Shown here: one piece after another, positions 1 to 13,216 of the stretch | How positions within the stretch are numbered: position 1 is the first letter of the stretch | How the letters are laid out: every line of letters begins with the position of its first letter | Translations under genes and position numbers: made by a program | Notes under the pieces: model-generated | Databases searched by the model: none | What the model was told of the DNA's origin: nothing | The model's input: only the letters and a program-made list of their open reading frames with translations | NCBI RefSeq assembly: GCF_000150275.1 | Contig: NW_002060947.1 | Location: 5,070,702-5,134,701 of the forward strand | Length of the DNA: 64,000 nt | Source of the DNA: Trichoplax adhaerens | Lineage: Eukaryota; Placozoa; Uniplacotomia; Trichoplacea; Trichoplacidae | Direction: 5' to 3'

Positions 1-165
1 CCTGATATGCAGTTATAGCGTTAGCTACGGATTATGACGATGATATTTAACAGTATTATTATGTTTCTTATATATATAAATAAATAACTTTGTTCGTATC
101 AGATGATAATTCAGCAAACTGTAGATAGCGTTCAATTAACGTTTAAGTTTAAATCCTTTCTAAAT

Positions 166-2925
166 AGTTATGGCAAAGTGCCATATACCGTTTGAAGGCC
201 AGCAATCTTGACGATCAAGTATTACCAGAGATTCATCGTAAATTTAATCAAGTCATAGGTTCAGATGCTGTTACTAAGAAGGTACATTAATGAGATCAGT
301 TAATTTGTTTATTATTAACAATTTAGTCAATTTTTTATTCCTGTTTCCGTTATGACAGGATATACAGAATGGCATCTATCAATTTTACAATCAGCTATCA
401 AAGGTAATATATGAATCATTTTGTTTTAAAATGAATCAATCGCTGTCATGTAGTGCAATTCTATAGATTAAGTAAAATAAAATATTGGCGCAAGCAGTAT
501 GGTCAGCTTTCACAAAAAAAACCTTACAAATACATTTACCTGTCTAATGTCTATACTATATAGACTATATAATGCTACATAGCTTGATTTGAATGCAAAG
601 TCATTCGTTCTTCACACATTGTCATATTATCAAGCATCATAAGGTATCCTTTCTGGCATTGCTATATAATAGTCTTCAAGTCACTACAAATGAGGCCCTA
701 GGTAGTAACGAGGTATGTACTTCCAATAGGCTATTCAATGCTTTTCTCTGACGCAAACTGCCGATTTGCAAGTCCTTTTTATTCCTGTCCTAAACTGCTA
801 TGTATGATTTCCGATGAAATGTACTTAGGGAAACAGCAAAATACCATTGTATCAATGGATTTTCCAACAAATGAAATACGATAGTGAAGGTGTTAAATTC
901 CTTATAGACTGTAGAGCTGCCTTGCTTGTAAGATTAATAAACATAACTTATGCCGAATAAAATTCATAATTATTTTGCATCTGCTTTCTACTGATTCTGT
1001 TTTACTTATTTTAAAGGATCATGTGCGTAAAAATAAAAACTTTGGAAGTATCGAAATTCCTGCAATGGAAAAATCCCTTAAAAGTATTCTTAGAGAGTAC
1101 TTTGCTACAGAGCATCTAAAAGTACGGACTGTAAGAAAAGATGATGACAAAGACTTAAAGGAAAAGGTAATGACTATATAGCTATCAGATTCTTTATTGA
1201 TATGTTGAATGAAATAAGACAGGATATCACTGTAAGGAATCTAAAATTTTTAAATTTCATTGCTAAAGTGTAATTACCGGCTAGTCTTACTGATACATTT
1301 TGTGCTATAATATTACTGCTAACAGAAGCTCATTTCTAAAGCTTTTGCGTTAATTCTCGTCAAATAGTTAATTGAATATGAAGCTGTTCATGCGTATCGA
1401 GATGATAACGATCTTGAACAAAGAATAGGATTAAATAGGCGTTGCTTCATACTAACACACAACCAGTTACCTGGAGAGCCATTGGCGATTTTACATACAG
1501 AGTTAACCGATAAAACCACCGGAAATATTCATGTAAGCTGACATAATTATGCTGCGTTAAGGGGTAGATATACTCAATATATTAGATAAATGCAGTTAAT
1601 TAGAATTTTCTTAGATATGATATGGAAATGAAATCTCGGTATTCCTTTAGGACATTATAGACAGGTCAACTAATGAGAAAGAAAGAATAGAAAGAATTTT
1701 GGTAGCCATATTTTATTCCGTTTCTGTAACAAATAAAGGTTAGATATGATTTCTTGATGGTAAAACTTTGTAATAAATATAGGAAGTTCAAGACTAGCAA
1801 TATTTTTCGCTATAAAGGATTGTCAGGATTTCAATTTGGACAATATATAATTAAGAAAGCGGTTGGACAGTTACAGGAAGAATTTCCTCGGCTACGGGAA
1901 TTCTTTACGTTATCCCCAATTCCAGGCTTTCGAAAGTGGCTATTGAATGAATTACGTAAAAAAGATAGTAAGCTTTCAATGTAAAACTCGATTTGTAGTG
2001 CAAAAATTTAAGATGATCCCAGCTCATAACGCTCTCTCTTTGACTTTCTAATATTTCCTAGAGTCACAATATTTTGGCTTAATGCAACGTATCCAAAACA
2101 CATTAAACAAAGATGGTGTGGCTATGAATGTACCTGGAATGTTAGAGGTATGAACTGTAGAAGAGTGTTAGTATTTCATCACTTTTTGGGGGATGGTACG
2201 AGATAATAACTTTGGGCCTAGACACTTTACTAAAACCGATACATTTTTATTAGCTACTACAATCCAAGGATTGGCAAGCTGATAAAGAATCAGTAATTAT
2301 CCAAGGACTAAAAGAAACGCTATTACCTCTGTGTGCTTGGTAATGCTGGATTAAAATTCATTGCAATTCTAGTATGTTATTATTGCTCTACAGTACAGTA
2401 TAAGTACGCATATCTAAATTGGTAAGAGTAACGCAATAGTACTCCTTCGCTAATTCTAGTTATTTATTCTGCCTTGTAATTGTAGTACTGTTGATAGCTG
2501 ACTAATATTATTTTTCATTACCTTTATATTGCAGTTACTTAACGTTAGAAAGAAATAGAAACCGTGCCATTAATCCAGTTGGTAAGATTCATAGTCATCA
2601 GGTTTATTATTATACAATTAGTAGCAAATAGATATTCCAAATCAGTTATTACAAGTGCTCATTTTACTATATAGCAAATTTCCACATTGGAAATGGTGCG
2701 TGCATATACAGATTAAATTGGCTAGCAGACTTGACCAATAACGGAATGCAATCCAGTTTTGGAATTATGGTTAATTATCAGTATATACTGAAAGAAATGC
2801 AGTATCATACGCAGCGGTATTATGAACATGGTCAAATTGGCGTCTCTAATAGTATCCACGACTATATCGAAGGGTCTTGTCCAGTTAATAAACCTTACTA
2901 TATTGCGCGTAAAAGTAAATTATAG
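166..2925 (+). CDS. MLYCD: Malonyl-CoA decarboxylase (spliced gene, 5' end uncertain)
   Basis: MLYCD converts malonyl-CoA to acetyl-CoA and CO2 and so regulates fatty-acid synthesis and oxidation. Exons I can place by frame and GT/AG sites: 635-712, about 837-927, 1017-1166, 1368-1532, 1651-1738, 1818-1967, 2062-2147, 2254-2339, 2535-2581 and 2675-2925. Phases agree at the joins I checked. Family landmarks seen in order are GVKFLIDCRAALL, RRCFILTH..LPGEP, FGQYIIKKAVGQLQEEFP, LSPIPGFRKWLL and NPVANFHIGNGA. From memory, the human catalytic Ser and His lie in the last two motifs; both are present. The protein ends in Ser-Lys-Leu, the PTS1 peroxisomal signal also found on the human enzyme. At the 2339/2535 join the splice gives Cys where I recall Trp in the human protein. 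Weaker 5' exons lie near 166-285 and 365-404; the start codon and any mitochondrial presequence were not found and may lie left of the window. Confidence 0.93.
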
Positions 2926-4095
2926 GTCTAGTTTTATAACTAAATTTAAGATTACTCTGTTAGTCTATAATCTAACGATAAAATTTTCTACTAAATTGCT
3001 TGTAGTTTGGATATTTAATGTTGCATTTTTTTATGTTTTGAAGCTACCTCGATCGCCTTTTAATAATCAGATTTTACGTTTGCGCTAATACAGCTTAGCA
3101 CAAATAAAGATATTATTTGGTATCATACTTATAGATTGCTAGATTAATATTGTAAAGTAAAAGGTATGCGAGGAAGTACAACTGGTACATTATAGCACGC
3201 AAAGTCTAACGAGCGAGGGATCGACTAGTATTATGTATTATACAATTATTTATGCTTATCAATTTAAATTTCTGTTAGTGCTGTAAGAGTTAATTAGTTC
3301 GTTGCATGAAGGTTATATCATTTTACGAAGATATGATCTGTAACAAGAATAATATATATAATCTAATATGCGAATGTTTGTAGCATTGATATTAATAAAT
3401 AATTATTTTCAACGGTACGGAATGTAGTGCATCTGTGCAAAATGACTGAGTTGATAATAAATTAATCTTGTGTAGCAGTAACTCTACAGTTCACAATGAA
3501 TTTGCGTATGTCATTGACCAAACAGTTAATTAGTTCGTTGCATGAAAATTATCATTTTGCGAAGATACGACCTGTAACAAGAATAATCTAATACGTGTGG
3601 AGCTTTGATATTAATTGTTTTCAATGGTACGGAAATGTGCACGAGATTTAACCTCTGCGTTCAATCTTGTTAAAATTTGTCATTTCATTGAATGAGCAAG
3701 TCTACACAATCCGAAGGCAAACTGAAACACTTTTACTATCCACGGATAGGAATATCATATATACGAGTCTATTATATCATTCGAAGAGCTACTTGTACAA
3801 ATGATGCTGTAGATCTAATGCTATAACAGCACCGTATAATCATGGACTACTAGTAGTGGTAATTTCTAATCACGGACGATAAAATGTTCACTACAGGCTG
3901 CAATAGGCTCCGACCGACAGCAGTAAATTGTGTTTTCGGATTTCGTAACAATTACTGATAACCAGTCCTGTCATAGTCCGAGCACACGCCACAGTTATAC
4001 TGTCAGACTCAAAAATTGTGCCTGGAATTATCGGATAGGAGTTAGATTGAGCAAAAGCTTGTCTTCAGATTTCGTAGTGAACAAGAAGGAAGTTG
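2926..4095. other. Intergenic spacer between MLYCD and PITRM1, left part
   Basis: No supported gene. The only structure seen is a diverged direct repeat (3,285-3,425 and 3,520-3,645, listed separately) and a 30-bp motif around 3,205-3,235 that recurs near 15,244-15,275. Short open frames here show no family similarity I recognise. Confidence 0.5.
3285..3645. repeat. Diverged direct repeat, two copies about 234 bp apart
   Basis: The segment beginning GTTAATTAGTTCGTTGCATG at about 3,288 recurs at about 3,522. Similarity continues through ATTTTACGAAGATATGA versus ATTTTGCGAAGATACGA, then TGTAACAAGAATAAT and a GATATTAA..TTTTCAA.GGTACGGAA block. Copies differ by substitutions and by small indels. 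Together they look like an old local duplication of about 120-140 bp separated by about 100 bp. Confidence 0.8.
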
Positions 4096-4099
4096 CAAT

Positions 4100-4272
4100 A
4101 CTACAGTATTCAGTACAGTACTGTACTGTACAGTACGCTACAGTGCAGTCAATTAGAGTACAATGTACTGTATTCAAGTTCGCTTTAGGATGAGTACTGT
4201 ACAGTACAGTACTGTACTGCACTGTACATTGTACTGTATTTCCAATACTGTGAAGACTAGTTTGTACTGTAT
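4100..4272. repeat. Palindromic GTACT/GTACA repeat cluster 1
   Basis: Dense run of alternating GTACT and GTACA pentamers, for example CAGTACAGTACTGTACTGTA. The 10-mer ACTGTACAGT is its own reverse complement, so any stretch can fold on itself. It lies between the convergent 3' ends of MLYCD and PITRM1. Tyr/Cys/Thr/Val-rich open frames on both strands here are by-products of the repeat. Confidence 0.9.
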
Positions 4273-6962
4273 TTAGCACGTACCATAATCAAAGCAGTTT
4301 TCATCTCCGTATATAAAGCGAATGCTTACCCTTCCTCCGCTAAAAGGGCTTTTGCTGAAGTGGCACTAGGTGCATTTGTATGCGCTTAGCGGAATCGCTA
4401 TCAAGAGATTTCGGAAGCATAATTTTTAAAACCTTGGGGAGTTGGTTGTCATTTGCACCGACACCCACCAATAATAATTCAATTGAAGGAGTACTGCAGT
4501 GTACAGCGTAGATTACTTGGTCGATAGATCTTCAGTACTGTATTTAAACTGTGTAAACCAGATGTTACATGTTACTCATCCAATAAGAAATTTTCGATTT
4601 ATAATAAGTCTTATTTTTAGCTTATGGTTAAAAGAGGTGATAAAGTGACGTTTCCATTTTATTCCATTTCTAAATAACTTGATTAAAGTTACCGTACTGT
4701 CTGCATCTAATCTATTATAATAATTCTAAGTAATTGGCTATCAGGGCTTTCCCACAACCAGACTACAAAACCTATCATATCCTACGGCTTTTTAAAGTTG
4801 CATTAAATTAGTGTAAGTTGGTAGAAGGTAATATTCCGCTTTAAATGCTCGATTCGATATCGAACTAATATGAAAGGTAAAAGGTTAATGACGTAACTGG
4901 TTCAAGAACAGAATGGATGATAATTAATTTATTAACTATGAATAAATTTAAATTTTATTATCGGTGTTGCGCCGATACCTTCCTTTTACTTGCGCTCCAG
5001 AAGTGAAAATACTCCACAATCGCGAAGATAATTATGCGTTCACACTGCTTTATTTACCACCAGCTTTATGGAGCTAGTTATTCTCCATCAGATTGTATTA
5101 GGAGTCGTAGCAGATAAATTTGATAGTAAGTAGTAGAATATTTCAGGATGTAAGATTATACTGTTGTCAATTTCGTCAGATTCGTCTATGAAACGATAAT
5201 TTCACTTGCTCAATTGCTAATTTTAATCGCATTTATGAATTTAGAATTATTTTGAAAGTCTTTGATATCTCATACATTTTTATCTGCTAATGTCAACCAG
5301 TTTCATTAATAAGCAACGTATACCCAATAAGGCGAATGAGTTTTCTAGCAGCTGCAAATTTTGCTAGAGCCTGATGAGTTTTGTAATTATCATATTGAAT
5401 TAACTCTTATCAGAAATCTTGTCATAAGAAGTGAGACAATACACCTAGTAATAGAAAATGATTAAACTAATATGATGGACGATTCAACTTTTACTTAAAA
5501 TTGTCAAACAATAGATTAAGTCAATATTTTAATTCTTATATGTAAACTAATTTACAAAATACGATGACTAGTATCGTAACAGCTAAATAATTCGATCATA
5601 TATAATAAGAGCAGTAGAGATATGCAACGGATGATAAGACTTGAATTATGGTATAGTACCTCCAGTAAATTTAAGATTTCAACAAAAATATGCTTTATGT
5701 CCTTAACATTTAGGCCAATTACTAAGGGAGAGAAACTTATTGTACTTGAATTACTTAAATCACCTCAGCATCGACGATCAGCATTACAGAATATACTCGT
5801 AATTTTCATGCTTGCCTATGCATTCATATGTTTTAAGATTACTAAAGAATAATGAAATTATTTTGGAATCATCTTACTTTAGTTTGTTAAGATAGCATAT
5901 AATGGTTATAATATACGTTTTTCACCTCCTCAATTAATATTTATCCATCTCGCCATTCGTTTAACTCTAAATGGAATATAATTGCGGAACCGATGAAATA
6001 ATTACGTCAATATGTGTTAATTAAACACTAGATACATACTCGTAATATTCTTACGCCCGAACTAATAAGACATAAGCATTTTTGTAATTTCAACTTCTTA
6101 GCTATATGAGTAATGTATTCTTACATATGATAACTTGAGGCTGTTATTGAAATCTTGGAAACAGGAATGAAGATTTCTGAACTCAATTTCATAACAGTCT
6201 TTGCCTGTATAGAACAGTAAGCAGGGGAAAGCAGATATATTTCCCTACAAATACCCAGCTATTGCTTTTACAATACTTTAATGTCTTCATTTAACAAAAT
6301 ATTTGCAGTATTCTTAAGTACTGACGCTATACAATATCATGTAACCTCATTCCGTATGATTGATTAGAAATTCGAAAATCGATTTACCTACTATTTTAGT
6401 CTACTGTGGTTGTTCCTTTCATGACTATTAATATTAGATACTTGATAAGCATTAAAGTTTAAGCTATCAAATAATATGTACTGTATAACTATCTCATATT
6501 TATAATATACCTCTTATAATTGCTAAATGCTAATGGCCTAGAATCATTCGAGTTTAGTAGGGCAATTTAAGCAGTGGACTAGCATGTGGCAAATATTCTA
6601 GCTAGAAAGTGCTTCAAAGGCTTAAGTCTCTTAATTGTTAGTATAAAATTAGTACTATTCTCTATGTAAACATTGACATAAAGTGATTACTAGTTCGTAA
6701 AAATAATCGCAATGGAAGGAGTTCGTAATATTATTAGACTAATACGGATTGCAAAGATCTCTAAAATAATGGTAATATCGTCAATACAGCAGCCTAAATA
6801 TTAAGCAACAAAACAAATTTTATTGATATCAATATGCTTATGCCAGTCATTATTATAAACTAGATATTTAGAAGATAAATAACAGCTATTACTGACGAAA
6901 TACAATTTTTATTATTCAACATTATGTGTTAATATAAAGAGTCAAAGCTTTAAAAATTACTG
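4273..6962. other. Intergenic spacer downstream of PITRM1
   Basis: AT-rich sequence with no exon or gene family I can recognise on either strand. A 76-codon open frame at 5,622-5,852 (+) has no detectable similarity and is probably chance. The 3' untranslated region of PITRM1, on the minus strand, should fall somewhere left of 6,963. Confidence 0.5.
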
Positions 6963-9900
6963 TTACTCTTCCTTATGTTTTCGCCATGTTGAATCTTTAC
7001 TAATAACTTCATTGTGTGGTCCAATCAAGGAAACCGCGTGGGCACACTTTTGAGGTGTAATATATCTAAAGGTAATTAAGAAACCTTTACTGTATTTTTG
7101 ATCATAACGGCTGTGATATCAGATTTGAAATCAGCTCATTGGCCTTCTACTATCTAGCAGTGTTATACCCTATTTACCTTTGGGCTACATCAACAATATC
7201 ATCCGCAGACACACTCTTTAATTGACGGCGATAAGATTGAAACATATCATCCGTAATTCCGTAGTAAAATATCCTAGACCCTTTATCTGATGGAGCTACT
7301 GGAGCGTCTACCTAATGTACCAGATCGCAATAGTTTCTCAACTGTTTATGTCANAATTAAGGTTAGATATATTTCCAAGCAAAAACATACCTCTGAANNN
7401 NNNNNNNNNNNNNNNNNNNNNNNNNNNNNNNNNNNNNNNNNNNNNNNCAAATATTGAAAAAGCGCACTAGATTTGTAAATTGCCAGCATACAGTACTTGA
7501 GCTTCAATACAAACATAAGACAAACCTATATGAGTAAAAGGAAAAAACTTGATCCTTATGTCGAGCACCGCCACCGTAAGCTCCACCCTTTTCTCTAACA
7601 AACAAAAATACGACTAGTCAGTAAATAAGAATCTTACCATCACTTATATCATTTATAGCAAAATTCAAGCTAGCTGTAAGGCAATACCATGTACCTAATT
7701 TCCTTGTGAAGATATTTATTCGTTAATAATCTAGCCAATATCCTCAACCTACAGAGTTGACAATGGTTAACATGAAAATTGAAAGACTTTCTAAGAAAAT
7801 CCAATCGTTAATAATCTTATCTTCATTGTTCGTACGTGCGTAAAATAAACTAACGTCAATTGCATATGTATGCTAACACAGTTTGTAGCCGCAAAAACAC
7901 TAATAGACAATGGCTTACTTAGGTTCATCAGGATTTGTGTATGGAACAGTTGGAAAACACATCGCAGCATAATTTACCGGGAATGGAAACTCATGATGTG
8001 TTTTGATTTGCTGAGGAAGAAATTCATCGACCTACAAGTTATAAAAGCGACTCAATTTTAACGAAACGTCTCTTCTAGAATAAAATCAGTATTAAATATG
8101 GATTATTATCACACAAAATGATAACGTTCTTTTAAATACGTGTTCATAAAATAGGTAAGGGAAAGTAAAGATTATATATTCTGCGAAAAACCTCAGTATG
8201 GGTATCTACATCTGAGCTATTCAATGGTAAGGTAGATAAAAATCCTTCTAGCACTTCCTCAGTAGCAGGCCTGTCATCTGGGTTAACGTTTACAGCACAT
8301 CTAATGGAATGTAATTACAACATTATATAAGAGGACGTCAGAAATTATGAACCAATCAAAATAAATATGGGTAAAACCTCATTTCAGAATTTGATAATAC
8401 ATGAGCCGCAATATTTGTCAAAACGTTAGCTAAGCTGTCCATATCGTCCTTGGCAGCGATATTTTTAATATGGTTAACCTGCAGATGACGGACATAAATG
8501 CACATGAAATATTACTATTTGACCAGCTATTTAGCAAATCAATAAATTTACTTGAGACAAGCCCGTTAATTGCTCTTTAAGTTGTGAAGCAGCAGATAAG
8601 TGACTAGCGGCAGACGTCATCGCAAATGCATGTCCAGATTGGACCACACCAGCCGACAAGTTAGACGATAAAACTTGAACCAGAGTACGTAACCGGTCAC
8701 GATCATCCAGTCCCGGTCTGCAAAAATTTTAGACCGTTAAACATCTCGCACAGCAATACATTCTTATTTATTCCTTAGCAATTAGCACACTATATCTAAT
8801 TTGTAAAAATAAGTATCGTATACATGATAATTTCATTATCTGCAATAGACAATAATTACTCCGTAAATATATCTTCCCAAATAGACAGCATGTTCATCAA
8901 ATTTTTATTTAAACAATACGAATTCATCATTACCCCCTGTCGATGCAAAAAAAAATAACATTCAAACTTTAGAACAGCCTCATACTAATAATTTAGATAA
9001 GCTTAAATAATAGTTATTATCGTATAGCATACCTGTTCAAATTTGTTACCATGACTGTGGTGGCAAAATACAGTAGGACCAGCAAAGAAACCACCGCTGT
9101 AACGTTCGATATCACGAGAAATTTCCCGGTAGTCTCTGTTTCCAGCACCGACTCTGCAATGCAAATTGCATAAATTAGAAACTGGAAATAGAAAATAAGG
9201 ATTTGATGAAGCATTACACATAAATTTTTCAATTTATTCATTATACTTTGTGAGAACATCGCAAAACAATGGTAGATATGGTTTTAGATTATCCGGCAGA
9301 TTAGCAGTACTGCAGAACATTGTCAAATACGTCATTCCGTTGGTGGGTTGATTCGAAAATTGAACGAAAGTTCCTCCTAAGGTAATCAAGTTAAAAAAGG
9401 AATCTTCCATTACATTTTACCTCGTTTACATAACTTGAAACAGTTTCGTGACTTAATAATGCCTTAAATAAAAATCATAATTTTTATTCCTTCGAACAAT
9501 AAATTGATATGATAGACATGATCGAAGTAAGGTGATATAGCATTGATAGATATTTACTACTTATTTTAATAGATGGAATAGAATCTAGAGCTGTAATATC
9601 GACTATGTAGCGACTATATACTGATTTCGTATCGATAATCTCAAATGTTATTAATTTTACCAACCTTTAATAATGTTTTCTACCTCCGTTGTAGAGGCCT
9701 TTTCGTTAATATCTAGGACAACACAAAGACTATTAGGTAAATTAACAAGTCAAGCGTAATTAGAAAGATTAACTTGGCACGTGGAGAACTATTTAACCAA
9801 CCAGATATTGATAAAGTTGGTAAACATGACAAATCCTCTTCCTCATTTTGTCGCTCGAGCAAAGATAGGCCTAAAACAAAGTTGTATAATAATTTAAGGC

Positions 9901-12900
9901 AGAATTATTACTTTTCACAACCGCAATCTTCATATACGGAACAAAATGAGCATTGGACCGCTTAAAATCGCTATAATTTGTAGTAGTCTTAAAAATTTTG
10001 TATTTCTATTCGTACCCTGTTCGTAAATCAATTTCTTTTCATCTTCTGATAGTGAAACAGTCTTCTCCTTCAGCAGATTGTCTTCACCTGCTTGTAAATC
10101 CTTTTCATAGTCATCCTACGCAACAAGGATTCAGAAATGTTTACAAATTTAGCAAACCCGCTAACTATAGGTCATATAGTGACACAAAATATTAAATTGA
10201 CGTGCCGAAGGATTCATAACCAAGACCAAACGATGTTTATTATCTTTCAATTGAGTTTTGACAATATCTTGCAGTAACTGACCACCATTCAGTTCACTCT
10301 ATAATTTTGTTATAAAAATCTTAATTTTAAGCGAAAAAAATCCCAGCGATAATTCTTTTTAATGTACCATACCATAAATTTATCAACCATCCTATTAACT
10401 TGTAGGGTAGGTACTGGATCTCCGTCATGCACACATGTTGGCATTAAGTTAGCAGCTAAGCCTAAACCAAACTGAGTCGTTTGATGTTTCAAGCTTAATT
10501 CAATTAGATGTAGGACAGCATCAATTCTATCTTGATCAAATCCATCTCTAAATGAATAGCAAAAGAGGCACATCATAATTGTTACTATTTTTGTAAGCCT
10601 ATTGTTTGCTTTTGCATAAAATCATATCCAATAACATCGATCATACTCAATAACGCGATCTATTGTTTCATCAATTTTGGAAATAACTTTATCAATATCA
10701 TCTTCAGATATGCCACGTAAGCCAACAGAAAATACTGTTTCTTTAATTCCTGCATCAAAGCTACAAAAGTCGAAATCTATCTTAAACGTATAAGTATAAA
10801 TATAGATCTAATCCAATCTTAGGAATAAAAATGTTTACCCAACGCTAGGTGAATAATTTAGACCAATATTACTTTCAATTAAAGCCTTGTAAAAAGGTGC
10901 TTGAGGGCCATTAAGCATTAAGTATGACAAAATATTCCAGACTAAATTATCGTAAGCTTCTGTATTCCTGTAATTGAAATTTGTTTGAAAGCAATAAAGT
11001 CAAGCTATAGAATAGATTACTTCTAATATAATTATTTAGAAAGGCGGCACATCACTAACTTACAATATGAAATCGCATCTAATGTACATCTTATAGAAAC
11101 TTTAAGTGTGCTTTTCATTGATGTTGATTAATAAAATATATGTAATTACTGTTTTAATAAGTAGCTGACGCTAACGGTTGTTTGCTTGGCTGGATTCGGT
11201 GCTAACGGTTCCGGTTTACAGCTAACCTTTTTTGTTCGCTATAAGTTAAGAATGCATTGCATTAACAGTGTATTAATAATGTCCAAAAGCGAATGATAAC
11301 TAGCAATTATCAAGAAAATATAATTAACCGGTTCCAGCCACCGAGTTTGAAAAGGGACTTCAGTGTTTGTTTCTATTGCGTCAAATTTACTAAGAGCTTC
11401 GTCATTGATGATCTTTAAATGATTTTCAAGTGGAATATCGCCATATGTATAGAACCTTAAGTGGTATAACATTATCAACTTATCATTACAATACTTTCAA
11501 GACAAATATTTTAAATTGCTTGCATAGCAGTAACAAAATAAAAACTTACACAGAGTTACTGGGATGATAATGCGACGCGTGAAATTGTTTCAGTGCATCC
11601 CACTACAAGATGACACAATTATAATTAATTAATATGGCCAAATGTATTGACCGTCCTAAACTTTCATCTATCCATTAATAATATATGAGTGCCGTATAAT
11701 TAATATATAATCAAACCGTTAACAGCGGAATGTGATTAGGATCTCCTCCACTGACATATGAGTATGTATGATCAGGGAGCAAGCTACGTTGCAGTTGAAC
11801 CGAAAACAGGTAATCTTGATTTTGCTACAACAACGTAGATAACCGGCAGGAACGCATTAAAATTAAAGTTAAGTTAAGGTCTAACTTCAGTTTTTAATCG
11901 TACTGTACCAGAGCTCCTTTCATCTCGTTAAAAACGACTCCCTTGAAGACAATAGGTGATTTCGGATTCATCACATCTTCGTGCTCTAAGCGCCATCCTT
12001 CTTGCCTATAATCAATTTATTACTTAATTAACCTCACTCAAAAAAATCTTGATTGACGTAAATTTCAATCAATTTCTATCTATATGTGATAGATGTTTAT
12101 CAAACACCGGTATAGAAACGATTAATTTTTAATTATTATACATACATAAAGTCGTATTTCCTTAGGCGCGGAAAGAAGGAGGCATCAAGGTAAACCGATA
12201 ATAAATTTTGAAAGTCCTTGGAATTTTGAGTCGAAAATGGGTACATGGTGTAATCGCTGGCTACATATACCATCAATTAAAATAAAGCGTACAGATAAAA
12301 ATTGATGCAATCTGAACTAAATTAAACATTGCAGATGTCAAAATAGGCATCTTCTTGCAAAAAATTTATTATGCTATCACATCTATAATAGAATTACCTG
12401 TCCACGCGTTCATAAATGTCGACAAAGACCTATTTAGCATCTTAAAGAAAGGATCACGACACGGAAACTTTTCAGAGCCACACAATACCGTATGTTCCAG
12501 TATGTGCGGTACGCCGGTATGATCCATCGGTGTAGTTCGAAAGGCTACACTAATTGTATCCGAGACATTATTGCCTTAGTTAACGTAATATTCACTAATT
12601 ATTTCGTTACATAAGATACATGTAGGTACAATATTATCGTAGAAAAGTTATTTATTTACAGATATGATAAGTACTGTATACAACAGCAAGACAGGTAATT
12701 TACCTGAACACATTATTAGTATCTTTACGAGCTACATGTATATATCGAGCTTTCGTTTTATCATGAACTAATTGTATGGTTGTTAGATTTAAATCTTCCA
12801 CATCGACAATCTGTAAATATTACAAACTTAATATTAGGTTGGAAATAGTATCAAATTATTTATATTAATTATTATTAAATCAAACTTTGTATGCAATTAA

Positions 12901-13216
12901 TACTCATTAACCAATCAACTGTGTATGCAATAATCTCACAAATACATTAGCTTATCTACAAGTTGTAATTGAATAAATGTGCATCTATCACAGTCCATGA
13001 CATACTTTTTGAACAGTAAATCCATGCAATGTATCTCCTTCACGATAAGCAGCTAAGTCAATATTAGAGAAAGAAGTTAATTCAGTTTATTACTCGAAAA
13101 TCAGTAATACATATATATATTTCCTATTGATAATATGTTCAGGTTAGAAATAAGAATAATTAATCTATATACCTGCTGCGGCTCGTGGGTCTAAAGTTCT
13201 GACTGATGGCGTTGTC
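6963..13216 (-). CDS. PITRM1: Presequence protease, mitochondrial M16C metallopeptidase (spliced; one exon lost in gap)
   Basis: PITRM1/PreP is a zinc metalloprotease of the mitochondrial matrix that degrades cleaved targeting peptides and other unstructured peptides. Clear exons on the minus strand include 12398-12549, with the inverted zinc motif HILEH in [20 protein letters not shown]. Others encode [20 protein letters not shown] (about 11.9 kb), [15 protein letters not shown] (about 11.8 kb), [13 protein letters not shown] (about 11.45 kb), [18 protein letters not shown] (about 10.5 kb), [12 protein letters not shown] (about 9.35 kb) and HSHGNKFEQ (about 9.05 kb). The 3' exons are 7919-8031 ([20 protein letters not shown]), 7695-7748, 7526-7594 ([13 protein letters not shown]), 7178-7311 ([11 protein letters not shown]) and 6963-7065, ending in a TAA stop. 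The exon between 7526 and 7311 (about 35 residues in the human protein) is mostly missing in the N gap. The most 5' exon seen is about 13172-13216; the start codon and mitochondrial presequence were not identified. Confidence 0.95.
7398..7447. other. Assembly gap of 50 N inside PITRM1
   Basis: Fixed-size run of N. A donor-like AG|GTATGT (minus strand) sits right at its left edge (7,391-7,397), so a PITRM1 exon ends there and its body is in the gap. The true gap length is therefore probably larger than 50. A lone ambiguous base lies at 7,354 inside the next intron. Confidence 0.95.

Noticed and set aside
4028-4279. Minus-strand open frame rich in VQYCTVQYS
   Set aside because: Entirely made of the GTACT/GTACA repeat, which is open on both strands; no independent coding signal.
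7625-7665. Candidate PITRM1 exon reading [10 protein letters not shown]
   Set aside because: The exon at 7695-7748 ([18 protein letters not shown]) joins in phase to [10 protein letters not shown] and matches the family, so the stretch is intronic.
9774-10195. + strand open frames in the PITRM1 interval
   Set aside because: Antisense to PITRM1 exons on the minus strand that match the protease (for example LPTLSIS and the KLIYEQG region).
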